Notes: generated by a model from the sequence alone, not told the origin. A stretch of 64,000 bases of DNA from Auanema rhodensis (GCA_964057225.1 OZ059898.1:13975767-14039766), one strand, 5' to 3'. Counted from the first letter of the stretch, positions 20,433 to 32,105 are shown. Numbers and translations are program-made.

Positions 20433-20789
20433 CTTGAATAAGGTGAGTGAACTAACATATTTCAAACTATATATTTAATTTCATTTACAATATTGATCCA
20501 TCACACACTCTCACCAAATTGAAAATCATTATTAAAAGGTCAGTTAGAACGATTGCTTAACATCTTTAATGAACACTTTTCATGTATGCAACAGCTCCAC
20601 AAAAAGAAAACATGCGAAACGGAAAGTTTTTTAAAAATTAAATTTCGATTCTTTTAACACTTCATGTTCAACTAATGTAAAAAATTTTTTCCTGATAGTA
20701 TAATCTCTAATTTGAAAAAAACATAAAATTTCAAACTACAACTTTTGTATTTTGGTATACTTAGTATAAAGATATTTTTTTTGGTAAAC
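20433..20789 (+). other. MULE 3' region
   Basis: AT-rich DNA between the poly(A) signal and the right inverted repeat. I see nothing else in it. Confidence 0.5.
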
Positions 20790-20968
20790 TTGGTATACTT
20801 GATCAATTTGGTAAACTTGGTAACCTTGTAAAGTGTTCATAAATTAATATTAGGTATACTTTGGTAAACCTGGTAAACCTGGTATACCATATAACTATGG
20901 TAAACTTGTCTATTGCGTGGTAAACCTAGTTTGGTAAACCTAAAGTTTGGTAAACTTGTCAGTTTGCC
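20790..20968 (+). repeat. MULE right terminal inverted repeat
   Basis: About ten GGTAAAC or GGTATAC motifs, ending in GTCAGTTTGCC. It looks identical to 441-619. Confidence 0.9.
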
Positions 20969-21015
20969 GTCGAATGCTTGGAAGGCATCCATGCTGACCA
21001 TTACACCACGAACGC
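20969..21015 (-). pseudogene. tRNA-Gly(UCC) split by the MULE (5' part)
   Basis: The acceptor 5' strand, D arm and anticodon arm of the gene whose 3' part is 16745-16777. Confidence 0.93.
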
Positions 21016-21209
21016 TACAATAGGTTGTGAACTATTAGATTAGATGAGTTGACACATCTTTGACTTCATTGATAATTACGAATGAAAAGCAGTAACATAT
21101 TTTTTTCAAACGTTTCACATCAAAAATTCAAAAATGGACAAGCTCAAGTATTTTCAAAATCTTTGCAACATATTGCAATCAAATCATTCACAAAAAATGA
21201 AAAATGTAT

Positions 21210-21280
21210 GCGTTCGGGGGGAATCGAACCCCCGTCGAATGCTTGGAAGGCATCCATGCTGACCATTACACCACGAACGC
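21210..21280 (-). tRNA. tRNA-Gly(UCC)
   Basis: Consensus copy. Confidence 0.93.
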
Positions 21281-21474
21281 TACGATGGCTCTTGAACTAT
21301 TAGATTAGATGAGTTGACACATCTTTGACTTCATTGATAATTACGAATGAAAAGCAGTAACATATTTTTTTCAAACGTTTCACATCAAAAATTCAAAAAT
21401 GGACAAGCTCAAGTATTTTCAAAATCTTTGCAACATATTGCAATCAAATCATTCACAAAAAATGAAAAATGTAT

Positions 21475-21545
21475 GCGTTCGGGGGGAATCGAACCCCCGT
21501 CGAATGCTTGGAAGGCATCCATGCTGACCATTACACCACGAACGC
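21475..21545 (-). tRNA. tRNA-Gly(UCC)
   Basis: Consensus copy; this is the unit that the Pao/BEL element interrupts in the duplicate at 1126. Confidence 0.93.
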
Positions 21546-21743
21546 TACGATGGCTCTTGAACTATTTGATTAGATGAGTTGACACATCTTTGACTTCATT
21601 GATAATTACGAATGAAAAGCAGTAACATATTTTTTTCAAACGTTTCACATCAAAAATTCAAAAATGGACAAGCTCAAGTATTTTCAAAATCTTTGCAACG
21701 TATTGCAAAACGTCAAATCATTCAGCAAAAATGAAAAATGTAT

Positions 21744-21814
21744 GCGTTCGGGGGGAATCGAACCCCCGTCGAATGCTTGGAAGGCATCCATGCTGACCAT
21801 TACACCACGAACGC
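21744..21814 (-). tRNA. tRNA-Gly(UCC)
   Basis: Consensus copy. Confidence 0.93.
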
Positions 21815-22012
21815 TACAATAGGTTGTGAACTATTAGATTAGATGAGTTGACACATCTTTGACTTCATTGATAATTACGAATGAAAAGCAGTAACATATT
21901 TTTTTCAAACGTTTCACATCGAAAATTCAAAAATGGACAAGCTCAAGTACTTTCAAAATCTTTGCAACATATTGCAAAACGTCAAACCATTCGTAAAAAA
22001 TGAAAAATGTAT

Positions 22013-22083
22013 GCGTTCGGGGGAAATCGAACCCCCGTCGAATGATTGGAAGGCATCCATGCTGACCATTACACCACGAACGC
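22013..22083 (-). tRNA. tRNA-Gly(UCC), variant
   Basis: C61 to U and G39 to U. Confidence 0.7.
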
Positions 22084-22277
22084 TACAATAGGTTGTGAAC
22101 TATTAGATTAGATGAGTTGACACATCTTTGACTTCATTGATAATTACGAATGAAAAGCAGTAACATATTTTTTTCAAACGTTTCACATCAAAAATTCAAA
22201 AATGGACAAGCTCAAGTATTTTCAAAATCTTTGCGACATATTGCAATCAAATCATTCACAAAAAATGAAAAATGTAT

Positions 22278-22348
22278 GCGTTCGGGGGGAATCTAACCCC
22301 CGTCGAATGCTTGGAAGGCATCCATGCTGATCATTACACCACGAACGC
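22278..22348 (-). tRNA. tRNA-Gly(UCC), variant, probably dead
   Basis: C56 to A and G19 to A: both partners of the invariant 19-56 elbow pair are lost, and both promoter boxes are damaged. Confidence 0.65.
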
Positions 22349-22543
22349 TACGATGGCTCTTGAACTATTTGATTAGATGAGTTGACACATCTTTGACTTC
22401 ATATATAATTACAGAATGAAAAGCAGAAACATATTTTTTTCAAACGTTTCACATCAAAAATTCAAAAATGGACAAGCTCAAGTATTTTCAAAAACTTTGC
22501 AACATATTGCAATCAAATCATTCACAAAAAATGAAAAATGTAT

Positions 22544-22614
22544 GCGTTCGGGGGGAATCGAACCCCCGTCGAATGCTTGGAAGGCATCCATGCTGACCAT
22601 TACACCACGAACGC
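22544..22614 (-). tRNA. tRNA-Gly(UCC)
   Basis: Consensus copy. Confidence 0.93.
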
Positions 22615-22808
22615 TACGATGGCTCTTGAACTATTTGATTAGATGAGTTGACACATCTTTGACTTCATTGATAATTACGAATGAAAAGCAGTAACATATT
22701 TTTTTCAAACGTTTCACATCAAAAATTCAAAAATGGACAAGCTCAAGTATTTTCAAAAACTTTGCAACATATTGCAATCAAATCATTCACAAAAAATGAA
22801 AAATGTAT

Positions 22809-22879
22809 GCTTTCGGGGGGAATCTAACCCCCGTCGAATGCTTGGAAGGCATCCATGCTGATCATTACACCACGAACGC
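22809..22879 (-). tRNA. tRNA-Gly(UCC), variant, probably dead
   Basis: C56 to A, G19 to A and C70 to A. Confidence 0.65.
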
Positions 22880-23074
22880 TACGATGGCTCTTGAACTATT
22901 TGATTAGATGAGTTGACACATCTTTGACTTCATATATAATTACAGAATGAAAAGCAGAAACATATTTTTTTCAAACGTTTCACATCAAAAATTCAAAAAT
23001 GGACAAGCTCAAGTATTTTCAAAAACTTTGCAACATATTGCAATCAAATCATTCACAAAAAATGAAAAATGTAT

Positions 23075-23145
23075 GCGTTCGGGGGGAATCGAACCCCCGT
23101 CGAATGCTTGGAAGGCATCCATGCTGACCATTACACCACGAACGC
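23075..23145 (-). tRNA. tRNA-Gly(UCC)
   Basis: Consensus copy. Confidence 0.93.
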
Positions 23146-23343
23146 TACGATGGCTCTTGAACTATTTGATTAGATGAGTTGACACATCTTTGACTTCATT
23201 GATAATTACGAATGAAAAGCAGTAACATATTTTTTTCAAACGTTTCACATCAAAAATTCAAAAATGGACAAGCTCAAGTATTTTCAAAATCTTTGCAACA
23301 TATTGCAAAACGTCAAACCATTCTTAAAAAATGAAAAATGTAT

Positions 23344-23414
23344 GCGTTCGGGGGGAATCGAACCCCCGTCGAATGCTTGGAAGGCATCCATGCTGACCAT
23401 TACACCACGAACGC
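23344..23414 (-). tRNA. tRNA-Gly(UCC)
   Basis: Consensus copy. Confidence 0.93.
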
Positions 23415-23608
23415 TACAATAGGTTGTGAACTATTAGATTAGATGAGTTGACACATCTTTGACTTCATTGATAATTACGAATGAAAAGCAGTAACATATT
23501 TTTTTCAAACGTTTCACATCAAAAATTCAAAAATGGACAAGCTCAAGTATTTTCAAAATCTTTGCGACATATTGCAATCAAATCATTCACAAAAAATGAA
23601 AAATGTAT

Positions 23609-23679
23609 GCGTTCGGGGGGAATCTAACCCCCGTCGAATGCTTGGAAGGCATCCATGCTGATCATTACACCACGAACGC
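23609..23679 (-). tRNA. tRNA-Gly(UCC), variant, probably dead
   Basis: C56 to A and G19 to A. Confidence 0.65.
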
Positions 23680-23874
23680 TACGATGGCTCTTGAACTATT
23701 TGATTAGATGAGTTGACACATCTTTGACTTCATATATAATTACAGAATGAAAAGCAGAAACATATTTTTTTCAAACGTTTCACATCAAAAATTCAAAAAT
23801 GGACAAGCTCAAGTATTTTCAAAAACTTTGCAACATATTGCAATCAAATCATTCACAAAAAATGAAAAATGTAT

Positions 23875-23945
23875 GCGTTCGGGGGGAATCTAACCCCCGT
23901 CGAATGCTTGGAAGGCATCCATGCTGATCATTACACCACGAACGC
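23875..23945 (-). tRNA. tRNA-Gly(UCC), variant, probably dead
   Basis: C56 to A and G19 to A. Confidence 0.65.
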
Positions 23946-24140
23946 TACGATGGCTCTTGAACTATTTGATTAGATGAGTTGACACATCTTTGACTTCATA
24001 TATAATTACAGAATGAAAAGCAGAAACATATTTTTTTCAAACGTTTCACATCAAAAATTCAAAAATGGACAAGCTCAAGTATTTTCAAAAACTTTGCAAC
24101 ATATTGCAATCAAATCATTCACAAAAAATGAAAAATGTAT

Positions 24141-24211
24141 GCGTTCGGGGGGAATCGAACCCCCGTCGAATGCTTGGAAGGCATCCATGCTGACCATTAC
24201 ACCACGAACGC
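24141..24211 (-). tRNA. tRNA-Gly(UCC)
   Basis: Consensus copy. Confidence 0.93.
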
Positions 24212-24409
24212 TACGATGGCTCTTGAACTATTTGATTAGATGAGTTGACACATCTTTGACTTCATTGATAATTACGAATGAAAAGCAGTAACATATTTTT
24301 TTCAAACGTTTCACATCAAAAATTCAAAAATGGACAAGCTCAAGTATTTTCAAAATCTTTGCAACATATTGCAAAACGTCAAACCATTCTTAAAAAATGA
24401 AAAATGTAT

Positions 24410-24480
24410 GCGTTCGGGGGGAATCGAACCCCCGTCGAATGCTTGGAAGGCATCCATGCTGACCATTACACCACGAACGC
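24410..24480 (-). tRNA. tRNA-Gly(UCC)
   Basis: Consensus copy. Confidence 0.93.
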
Positions 24481-24674
24481 TACAATAGGTTGTGAACTAT
24501 TAGATTAGATGAGTTGACACATCTTTGACTTCATTGATAATTACGAATGAAAAGCAGTAACATATTTTTTTCAAACGTTTCACATCAAAAATTCGAAAAT
24601 GGACAAGCTCAAGTATTTTCAAAATCTTTGCAACATATTGCAATCAAATCATTCACAAAAAATGAAAAATGTAT

Positions 24675-24745
24675 GCGTTCGGGGGGAATCGAACCCCCGT
24701 CGAATGCTTGGAAGGCATCCATGCTGACCATTACACCACGAACGC
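24675..24745 (-). tRNA. tRNA-Gly(UCC)
   Basis: Consensus copy. Confidence 0.93.
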
Positions 24746-24939
24746 TACGATGGCTCTTGAACTATTAGATTAGATGAGTTGACACATCTTTGACTTCATT
24801 GATAATTACGAATGAAAAGCAGTAACATATTTTTTTCAAACGTTTCACATCAAAAATTCAAAAATGGACAAGCTCAAGTACTTTCAAAATCTTTGCAACA
24901 TATTGCAATCAAATCATTCACAAAAAATGAAAAATGTAT

Positions 24940-25010
24940 GCGTTCGGGGGGAATCGAACCCCCGTCGAATGCTTGGAAGGCATCCATGCTGACTATTACA
25001 CCACGAACGC
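24940..25010 (-). tRNA. tRNA-Gly(UCC), variant
   Basis: G18 to A in the D loop and A box. Confidence 0.7.
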
Positions 25011-25098
25011 TACGATGGCTCTTGAACTATTAGATTAGATGAGTTGACACATCTTTGACTTCATATATAATTACAGAATGAGAAGCAGAAACATAACA

Positions 25099-25145
25099 TA
25101 TTTCCACGAACGCTACGATGGTCGAACCCCCGTCGACGATAATCG
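25099..25145. other. Scrambled junction of array fragments
   Basis: Short out-of-order pieces of the unit are joined here: a bit of spacer, 'ccacgaacgctacgatgg', 'tcgaacccccgtcga', 'cgata', then the tRNA resumes. It looks like a templated-insertion repair scar or an assembly join. Confidence 0.7.
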
Positions 25146-25200
25146 AACCCCCCGTCGAATGCTTGGAAGGCATCCATGCTGACCATTACACCACGAACGC
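25141..25200 (-). pseudogene. tRNA-Gly(UCC) truncated at the 3' end
   Basis: It lacks the 3' acceptor strand and half of the T arm, and has six C in the T stem where five are normal. Confidence 0.85.
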
Positions 25201-25398
25201 TACGATGGCTCTTGAACTATTAGATTAGATGAGTTGACACATCTTTGACTTCATATATAATTACGAATGAAAAGCAGTAACATATTTTTTTCAAACGTTT
25301 CACATCAAAAAATCAAAAATGGACAAGCTCAAGTACTTTCAAAATCTTTGCAACATATTGCAAAACGTCAAACCATTCTTAAAAAATGAAAAATGTAT

Positions 25399-25469
25399 GC
25401 GTTCGGGGGGAATCGAACCCCCGTCGAATGCTTGGAAGGCATCCATGCTGACCATTACACCACGAACGC
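25399..25469 (-). tRNA. tRNA-Gly(UCC)
   Basis: Consensus copy. Confidence 0.93.
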
Positions 25470-25667
25470 TACAATAGGTTGTGAACTATTAGATTAGATG
25501 AGTTGACACATCTTTGACTTCATATATAATTACGAATGAAAAGCAGTAACATATTTTTTTCAAACGTTCCACATCGAAAATTCAAAAATGGACAAGCTCA
25601 AGTACTTTCAAAATCTTTGCAACATATTGCAAAACGTCAAACCATTCTTAAAAAATGAAAAATGTAT

Positions 25668-25738
25668 GCGTTCGGGGGGAATCGAACCCCCGTCGAATGC
25701 TTGGAAGGCATCCATGCTGACCATTACACCACGAACGC
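25668..25738 (-). tRNA. tRNA-Gly(UCC)
   Basis: Consensus copy. Confidence 0.93.
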
Positions 25739-25936
25739 TACGATGGCTCTTGAACTATTAGATTAGATGAGTTGACACATCTTTGACTTCATATATAATT
25801 ACGAATGAAAAGCAGTAACATATTTTTTTCAAACGTTTCACATCAAAAATTCAAAAATGGACAAGCTCAAGTATTTTCAAGATCTTTGCAACATATTGCA
25901 AAACGTTAAACCATTCTTGAAAAATGAAAAATGTAT

Positions 25937-26007
25937 GCGTTCGGGAGGAATCGAACCCCCGTCGAATGTTTGGAAGGCATCCATGCTGACCATTACACCA
26001 CGAACGC
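25937..26007 (-). tRNA. tRNA-Gly(UCC), variant
   Basis: C63 to U (wobble kept) and G39 to A. Confidence 0.7.
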
Positions 26008-26206
26008 TACGATGGCTCTTGAACTATTAGATTAGATGAGTTGACACATCTTTGACTTCATATATAATTACAGAATGAAAAGCAGAAACATATTTTTTTC
26101 AAACGTTTCACATCAAAAATTCAAAAATGGACAAGCTCAAGTATTTTCAAGATCTTTGCAACATATAGCAAAACGTCAAACCATTCTTAAAAAATGAAAA
26201 ATGTAT

Positions 26207-26277
26207 GCGTTCGGGGGGAATCGAACCCCCGTCGAATGCTTGGAAGGCATCCATGCTGACCATTACACCACGAACGC
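26207..26277 (-). tRNA. tRNA-Gly(UCC)
   Basis: Consensus copy. Confidence 0.93.
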
Positions 26278-26471
26278 TACAATAGGTTGTGAACTATTAG
26301 ATTAGATGAGTTGACACATCTTTGACTTCATATATAATTACGAATGAAAAGCAGTAACATATTTTTTTCAAACGTTTCACATCAAAAAATCAAAAATGGA
26401 CAAGCTCAAGTATTTTCAAAATCTTTGCAACATATTGCAATCAAATCGTTCAGAAAAAATGAAAAATGTGT

Positions 26472-26542
26472 GCGTTCGGGGGGAATCGAACCCCCGTCGA
26501 ATGCTTGGAAGGCATCCATGCTGACCATTACACCACGAACGC
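26472..26542 (-). tRNA. tRNA-Gly(UCC)
   Basis: Consensus copy. Confidence 0.93.
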
Positions 26543-26740
26543 TACAATAGGTTGTGAACTATTAGATTAGATGAGTTGACACATCTTTGACTTCATATAT
26601 AATTACGAATGAAAAGCAGTAACATATTTTTTTCAAACGTTTCACATCAAAAATTCAAAAATGGACAAGCTCAAGTACTTTCAAAATCTTTGCAACATAT
26701 TGCAAAACGTCAAACCATTCTTAAAAAATGAAAAATGTAT

Positions 26741-26811
26741 GCGTTCGGGGGGAATCGAACCCCCGTCGAATGCTTGGAAGGCATCCATGCTGACCATTAC
26801 ACCACGAACGC
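26741..26811 (-). tRNA. tRNA-Gly(UCC)
   Basis: Consensus copy. Confidence 0.93.
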
Positions 26812-27010
26812 TACGATGGCTCTTGAACTATTTGATTAGATGAGTTGACACATCTTTGACTTCATATATAATTACAGAATGAAAAGCAGAAACATATTTT
26901 TTTCAAACGTTTCACATCAAAAATTCAAAAATGGACAAGCTCAAGTATTTTCAAGATCTTTGCAACATATAGCAAAACGTCAAACCATTCTTAAAAAATG
27001 AAAAATGTAT

Positions 27011-27081
27011 GCGTTCGGGGGGAATCGAACCCCCGTCGAATGCTTGGAAGGCATCCATGCTGACCATTACACCACGAACGC
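27011..27081 (-). tRNA. tRNA-Gly(UCC)
   Basis: Consensus copy. Confidence 0.93.
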
Positions 27082-27276
27082 TACGATGGCTCTTGAACTA
27101 TTAGATTAGATGAGTTGACGCATCTTTGACTTCATATACAATTACAGAATGAAAAGCAGTAACATATTTTTTTCAAACGTTTCACATCAAAAAATCAAAA
27201 ATGGACAAGCTCAAGTATTTTCAAAATCTTTGCAACATATTGCAATCAAATCGTTCAGAAAAAATGAAAAATGTGT

Positions 27277-27347
27277 GCGTTCGGGGGGAATCGAACCCCC
27301 GTCGAATGCTTGGAAGGCATCCATGCTGACCATTACACCACGAACGC
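27277..27347 (-). tRNA. tRNA-Gly(UCC)
   Basis: Consensus copy. Confidence 0.93.
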
Positions 27348-27545
27348 TACAATAGGTTGTGAACTATTAGATTAGATGAGTTGACACATCTTTGACTTCA
27401 TATATAATTACGAATGAAAAGCAGTAACATATTTTTTTCAAACGTTTCACATCAAAAATTCAAAAATGGACAAGCTCAAGTACTTTCAAAATCTTTGCAA
27501 CATATTGCAAAACGTCAAACCATTCTTAAAAAATGAAAAATGTAT

Positions 27546-27616
27546 GCGTTCGGGGGGAATCGAACCCCCGTCGAATGCTTGGAAGGCATCCATGCTGACA
27601 ATTACACCACGAACGC
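27546..27616 (-). tRNA. tRNA-Gly(UCC), variant
   Basis: G18 to U in the D loop and A box. Confidence 0.7.
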
Positions 27617-27814
27617 TACGATGGCTCTTGAACTATTAGATTAGATGAGTTGACACATCTTTGACTTCATATATAATTACGAATGAAAAGCAGTAACATA
27701 TTTTTTTCAAACGTTTCACATCAAAAAATCAAAAATGGACAAGCTCAAGTACTTTCAAAATCTTTGCTGTATATTGCAAAACGTCAAACCATTCAGAAAA
27801 AATGAAAAATGTGT

Positions 27815-27885
27815 GCGTTCGGGGGGAATCGAACCCCCGTCGAATGCTTGGAAGGCATCCATGCTGACCATTACACCACGAACGC
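27815..27885 (-). tRNA. tRNA-Gly(UCC)
   Basis: Consensus copy. Confidence 0.93.
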
Positions 27886-28083
27886 TACAATAGGTTGTGA
27901 ACTATTAGATTAGATGAGTTGACACATCTTTGACTTCATATATAATTACGAATGAAAAGCAGTAACATATTTTTTTCAAACGTTTCACATCAAAAATTCA
28001 AAAATGGACAAGCTCAAGTACTTTCAAAATCTTTGCAACATATTGCAAAACGTCAAACCATTCTTAAAAAATGAAAAATGTAT

Positions 28084-28154
28084 GCGTTCGGGGGGAATCG
28101 AACCCCCGTCGAATGCTTGGAAGGCATCCATGCTGACAATTACACCACGAACGC
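28084..28154 (-). tRNA. tRNA-Gly(UCC), variant
   Basis: G18 to U, shared with the copy 538 bp earlier. Confidence 0.7.
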
Positions 28155-28352
28155 TACGATGGCTCTTGAACTATTAGATTAGATGAGTTGACACATCTTT
28201 GACTTCATATATAATTACGAATGAAAAGCAGTAACATATTTTTTTCAAACGTTTCACATCAAAAAATCAAAAATGGACAAGCTCAAGTACTTTCAAAATC
28301 TTTGCTGTATATTGCAAAACGTCAAACCATTCTTAAAAAATGAAAAATGTAT

Positions 28353-28423
28353 GCGTTCGGGGGGAATCGAACCCCAGTCGAATGCTTCGAAGGCATCCAT
28401 GCTGACCATTACACCACGAACGC
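28353..28423 (-). tRNA. tRNA-Gly body with anticodon UCG (Arg-type)
   Basis: C36 to G turns UCC into UCG, which would read the arginine codon CGA. G49 to U also breaks a T-stem pair, so this may be a pseudogene. Confidence 0.65.
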
Positions 28424-28621
28424 TACGATGGCTCTTGAACTATTAGATTAGATGAGTTGACACATCTTTGACTTCATATATAATTACGAATGAAAAGCAG
28501 TAACATATTTTTTTCAAACGTTTCACATCAAAAAATCAAAAATGGACAAGCTCAAGTACTTTCAAAATCTTTGCAACATATTGCAAAACGTCAAACCATT
28601 CTTAAAAAATGAAAAATGTAT

Positions 28622-28692
28622 GCGTTCGGGGGGAATCGAACCCCCGTCGAATGCTTGGAAGGCATCCATGCTGACCATTACACCACGAACGC
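28622..28692 (-). tRNA. tRNA-Gly(UCC)
   Basis: Consensus copy. Confidence 0.93.
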
Positions 28693-28890
28693 TACAATAG
28701 GTTGTGAACTATTAGATTAGATGAGTTGACACATCTTTGACTTCATATATAATTACGAATGAAAAGCAGTAACATATTTTTTTCAAACGTTTCACATCAA
28801 AAATTCAAAAATGGACAAGCTCAAGTACTTTCAAAATCTTTGCAACATATTGCAAAACGTCAAACCATTCTTAAAAAATGAAAAATGTAT

Positions 28891-28961
28891 GCGTTCGGGG
28901 GGAATCGAACCCCCGTCGAATGCTTGGAAGGCATCCATGCTGACCATTACACCACGAACGC
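28891..28961 (-). tRNA. tRNA-Gly(UCC)
   Basis: Consensus copy. Confidence 0.93.
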
Positions 28962-29159
28962 TACGATGGCTCTTGAACTATTAGATTAGATGAGTTGACA
29001 CATCTTTGACTTCATATATAATTACGAATGAAAAGCAGTAACATATTTTTTTCAAACGTTTCACATCAAAAATTCAAAAATGGACAAGCTCAAGTATTTT
29101 CAAGATCTTTGCAACATATTGCAAAACGTTAAACCATTCTTGAAAAATGAAAAATGTAT

Positions 29160-29230
29160 GCGTTCGGGGGGAATCGAACCCCCGTCGAATGCTTGGAAGG
29201 CATCCATGCTGACCATTACACCACGAACGC
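29160..29230 (-). tRNA. tRNA-Gly(UCC)
   Basis: Consensus copy. Confidence 0.93.
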
Positions 29231-29429
29231 TACGATGGCTCTTGAACTATTAGATTAGATGAGTTGACACATCTTTGACTTCATATATAATTACAGAATG
29301 AAAAGCAGAAACATATTTTTTTCAAACGTTTCACATCAAAAATTCAAAAATGGACAAGCTCAAGTATTTTCAAGATCTTTGCAACATATAGCAAAACGTC
29401 AAACCATTCTTAAAAAATGGAAAATGTAT

Positions 29430-29500
29430 GCGTTCGGGGGGAATCGAACCCCCGTCGAATGCTTGGAAGGCATCCATGCTGACCATTACACCACGAACGC
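29430..29500 (-). tRNA. tRNA-Gly(UCC)
   Basis: Consensus copy. Confidence 0.93.
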
Positions 29501-29694
29501 TACAATAGGTTGTGAACTATTAGATTAGATGAGTTGACACATCTTTGACTTCATATATAATTACGAATGAAAAGCAGTAACATATTTTTTTCAAACGTTT
29601 CACATCAAAAAATCAAAAATGGACAAGCTCAAGTATTTTCAAAATCTTTGCAACATATTGCAATAAAATCGTTCAGAAAAAATGAAAAATGTGT

Positions 29695-29765
29695 GCGTTC
29701 GGGGGGAATCGAACCCCCGTCGAATGCTTGGAAGGCATCCATGCTGACCATTACACCACGAACGC
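29695..29765 (-). tRNA. tRNA-Gly(UCC)
   Basis: Consensus copy. Confidence 0.93.
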
Positions 29766-29963
29766 TACAATAGGTTGTGAACTATTAGATTAGATGAGTT
29801 GACACATCTTTGACTTCATATATAATTACGAATGAAAAGCAGTAACCTATTTTTTTCAAACGTTTCACATCAAAAATTCAAAAATGGACAAGCTCAAGTA
29901 CTTTCAAAATCTTTGCAACATATTGCAAAACGTCAAACCATTCTTAAAAAATGAAAAATGTAT

Positions 29964-30034
29964 GCGTTCGGGGGGAATCGAACCCCCGTCGAATGCTTGG
30001 AAGGCATCCATGCTGACCATTACACCACGAACGC
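29964..30034 (-). tRNA. tRNA-Gly(UCC)
   Basis: Consensus copy. Confidence 0.93.
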
Positions 30035-30232
30035 TACAATAGGTTGTGAACTATTAGATTAGATGAGTTGACACATCTTTGACTTCATATATAATTACGA
30101 ATGAAAAGCAGTAACATATTTTTTTCAAACGTTTCACATCAAAAAATCAAAAATGGACAAGCTCAAGTACTTTCAAAATCTTTGCTGTATATTGCAAAAC
30201 GTCAAACCATTCTTAAAAAATGAAAAATGTAT

Positions 30233-30303
30233 GCGTTCGGGGGGAATCGAACCCCCGTCGAATGCTTGGAAGGCATCCATGCTGACCATTACACCACGAA
30301 CGC
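30233..30303 (-). tRNA. tRNA-Gly(UCC)
   Basis: Consensus copy. Confidence 0.93.
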
Positions 30304-30501
30304 TACGATGGCTCTTGAACTATTAGATTAGATGAGTTGACACATCTTTGACTTCATATATAATTACGAATGAAAAGCAGTAACATATTTTTTTCAAACG
30401 TTTCACATCAAAAAATCAAAAATGGACAAGCTCAAGTACTTTCAAAATCTTTGCTGTATATTGCAAAACGTCAAACCATTCTTAAAAAATGAAAAATGTA
30501 T

Positions 30502-30572
30502 GCGTTCGGGGGGAATCGAACCCCCGTCGAATGCTTGGAAGGCATCCATGCTGACCATTACACCACGAACGC
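30502..30572 (-). tRNA. tRNA-Gly(UCC)
   Basis: Consensus copy. Confidence 0.93.
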
Positions 30573-30770
30573 TACAATAGGTTGTGAACTATTAGATTAG
30601 ATGAGTTGACACATCTTTGACTTCATATATAATTACGAATGAAAAGCAGTAACATATTTTTTTCAAACGTTTCACATCAAAAATTCAAAAATGGACAAGC
30701 TCAAGTACTTTCAAAATCTTTGCAACATATTGCAAAACGTCAAACCATTCTTAAAAAATGAAAAATGTAT

Positions 30771-30841
30771 GCGTTCGGGGGGAATCGAACCCCCGTCGAA
30801 TGCTTGGAAGGCATCCATGCTGACCATTACACCACGAACGC
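30771..30841 (-). tRNA. tRNA-Gly(UCC)
   Basis: Consensus copy. Confidence 0.93.
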
Positions 30842-31033
30842 TACGATGGCTCTTGAACTATTAGATTAGATGAGTTGACACATCTTTGACTTCATTGATA
30901 ATTACGAATGAAAAGCAGAAACATATTTTTTCAACGTTTCACATCAAAAAATCAAAAATGGACAAGCTCAAGTATTTTCAAAATCTTTGCAACATATTGC
31001 AATCAAATCGTTCACAAAAAATGAAAAATGTAT

Positions 31034-31104
31034 GCGTTCGGGGGGAATCGAACCCCCGTCGAATGCTTGGAAGGCATCCATGCTGACCATTACACCACGA
31101 ACGC
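31034..31104 (-). tRNA. tRNA-Gly(UCC)
   Basis: Consensus copy. Confidence 0.93.
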
Positions 31105-31302
31105 TACGATGGCTCTTGAACTATTTGATTAGATGAGTTGACACATCTTTGACTTCATTGATAATTACGAATGAAAAGCAGTAACATATTTTTTTCAAAC
31201 GTTTCACATCGAAAATTCAAAAATGGACAAGCTCAAGTACTTTCAAAATCTTTGCAACATATTGCAAAACGTCAAACCATTCTTAAAAAATGAAAAATGT
31301 AT

Positions 31303-31373
31303 GCGTTCGGGGGGAATCGAACCCCCGTCGAATGCTTGGAAGGCATCCATGCTGACCATTACACCACGAACGC
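31303..31373 (-). tRNA. tRNA-Gly(UCC)
   Basis: Consensus copy. Confidence 0.93.
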
Positions 31374-31571
31374 TACAATAGGTTGTGAACTATTAGATTA
31401 GATGAGTTGACACATCTTTGACTTCATTGATAATTACGAATGAAAAGCAGTAACATATTTTTTTCAAACGTTTCACATCAAAAATTCAAAAATGGACAAG
31501 CTCAAGTATTTTCAAAATCTTTGCAACATATTGCAAAACGTCAAATCATTCAGCAAAAATGAATAATGTAT

Positions 31572-31642
31572 GCGTTCGGGGGGAATCGAACCCCCGTCGA
31601 ATGCTTGGAAGGCATCCATGCTGACCATTACACCACGAACGC
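31572..31642 (-). tRNA. tRNA-Gly(UCC)
   Basis: Consensus copy; the first terminator T-run is broken by one base (gaaTaatg in the spacer). Confidence 0.92.
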
Positions 31643-31836
31643 TACGATGGCTCTTGAACTATTTGATTAGATGAGTTGACACATCTTTGACTTCATATAT
31701 AATTACGAATGAAAAGCAGTAACATATTTTTTTCAAATGTTTCACATCAAAAAATCAAAAATGGACAAGCTCAAGTATTTTCAAAATCTTTGCAACATAT
31801 TGCAATCAAATCGTTCAGAAAAAATGAAAAATGTGT

Positions 31837-31907
31837 GCGTTCGGGGGGAATCGAACCCCCGTCGAATGCTTGGAAGGCATCCATGCTGACCATTACACCA
31901 CGAACGC
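31837..31907 (-). tRNA. tRNA-Gly(UCC)
   Basis: Consensus copy. Confidence 0.93.
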
Positions 31908-32105
31908 TACAATAGGTTGTGAACTATTAGATTAGATGAGTTGACACATCTTTGACTTCATATATAATTACGAATGAAAAGCAGTAACATATTTTTTTCA
32001 AACGTTTCACATCAAAAATTCAAAAATGGACAAGCTCAAGTACTTTCAAAATCTTTGCAACATATTGCAAAACGTCAAACCATTCTTAAAAAATGAAAAA
32101 TGTAT

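Larger units (their letters stand above)
16778..20968 (+). mobile_element. Complete MULE DNA transposon
   Basis: The 4191-bp element has 179-bp inverted repeats, a 9-bp target duplication (GTCGAATGC at 16769-16777 and 20969-20977) and one transposase gene. The 9-bp duplication, long subrepeat-rich ends and the DDE plus C-x2-H signature place it in the Mutator superfamily. Removing it restores a normal tRNA gene. A second copy's right end sits at 1-619 in the same target bases. Confidence 0.93.
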
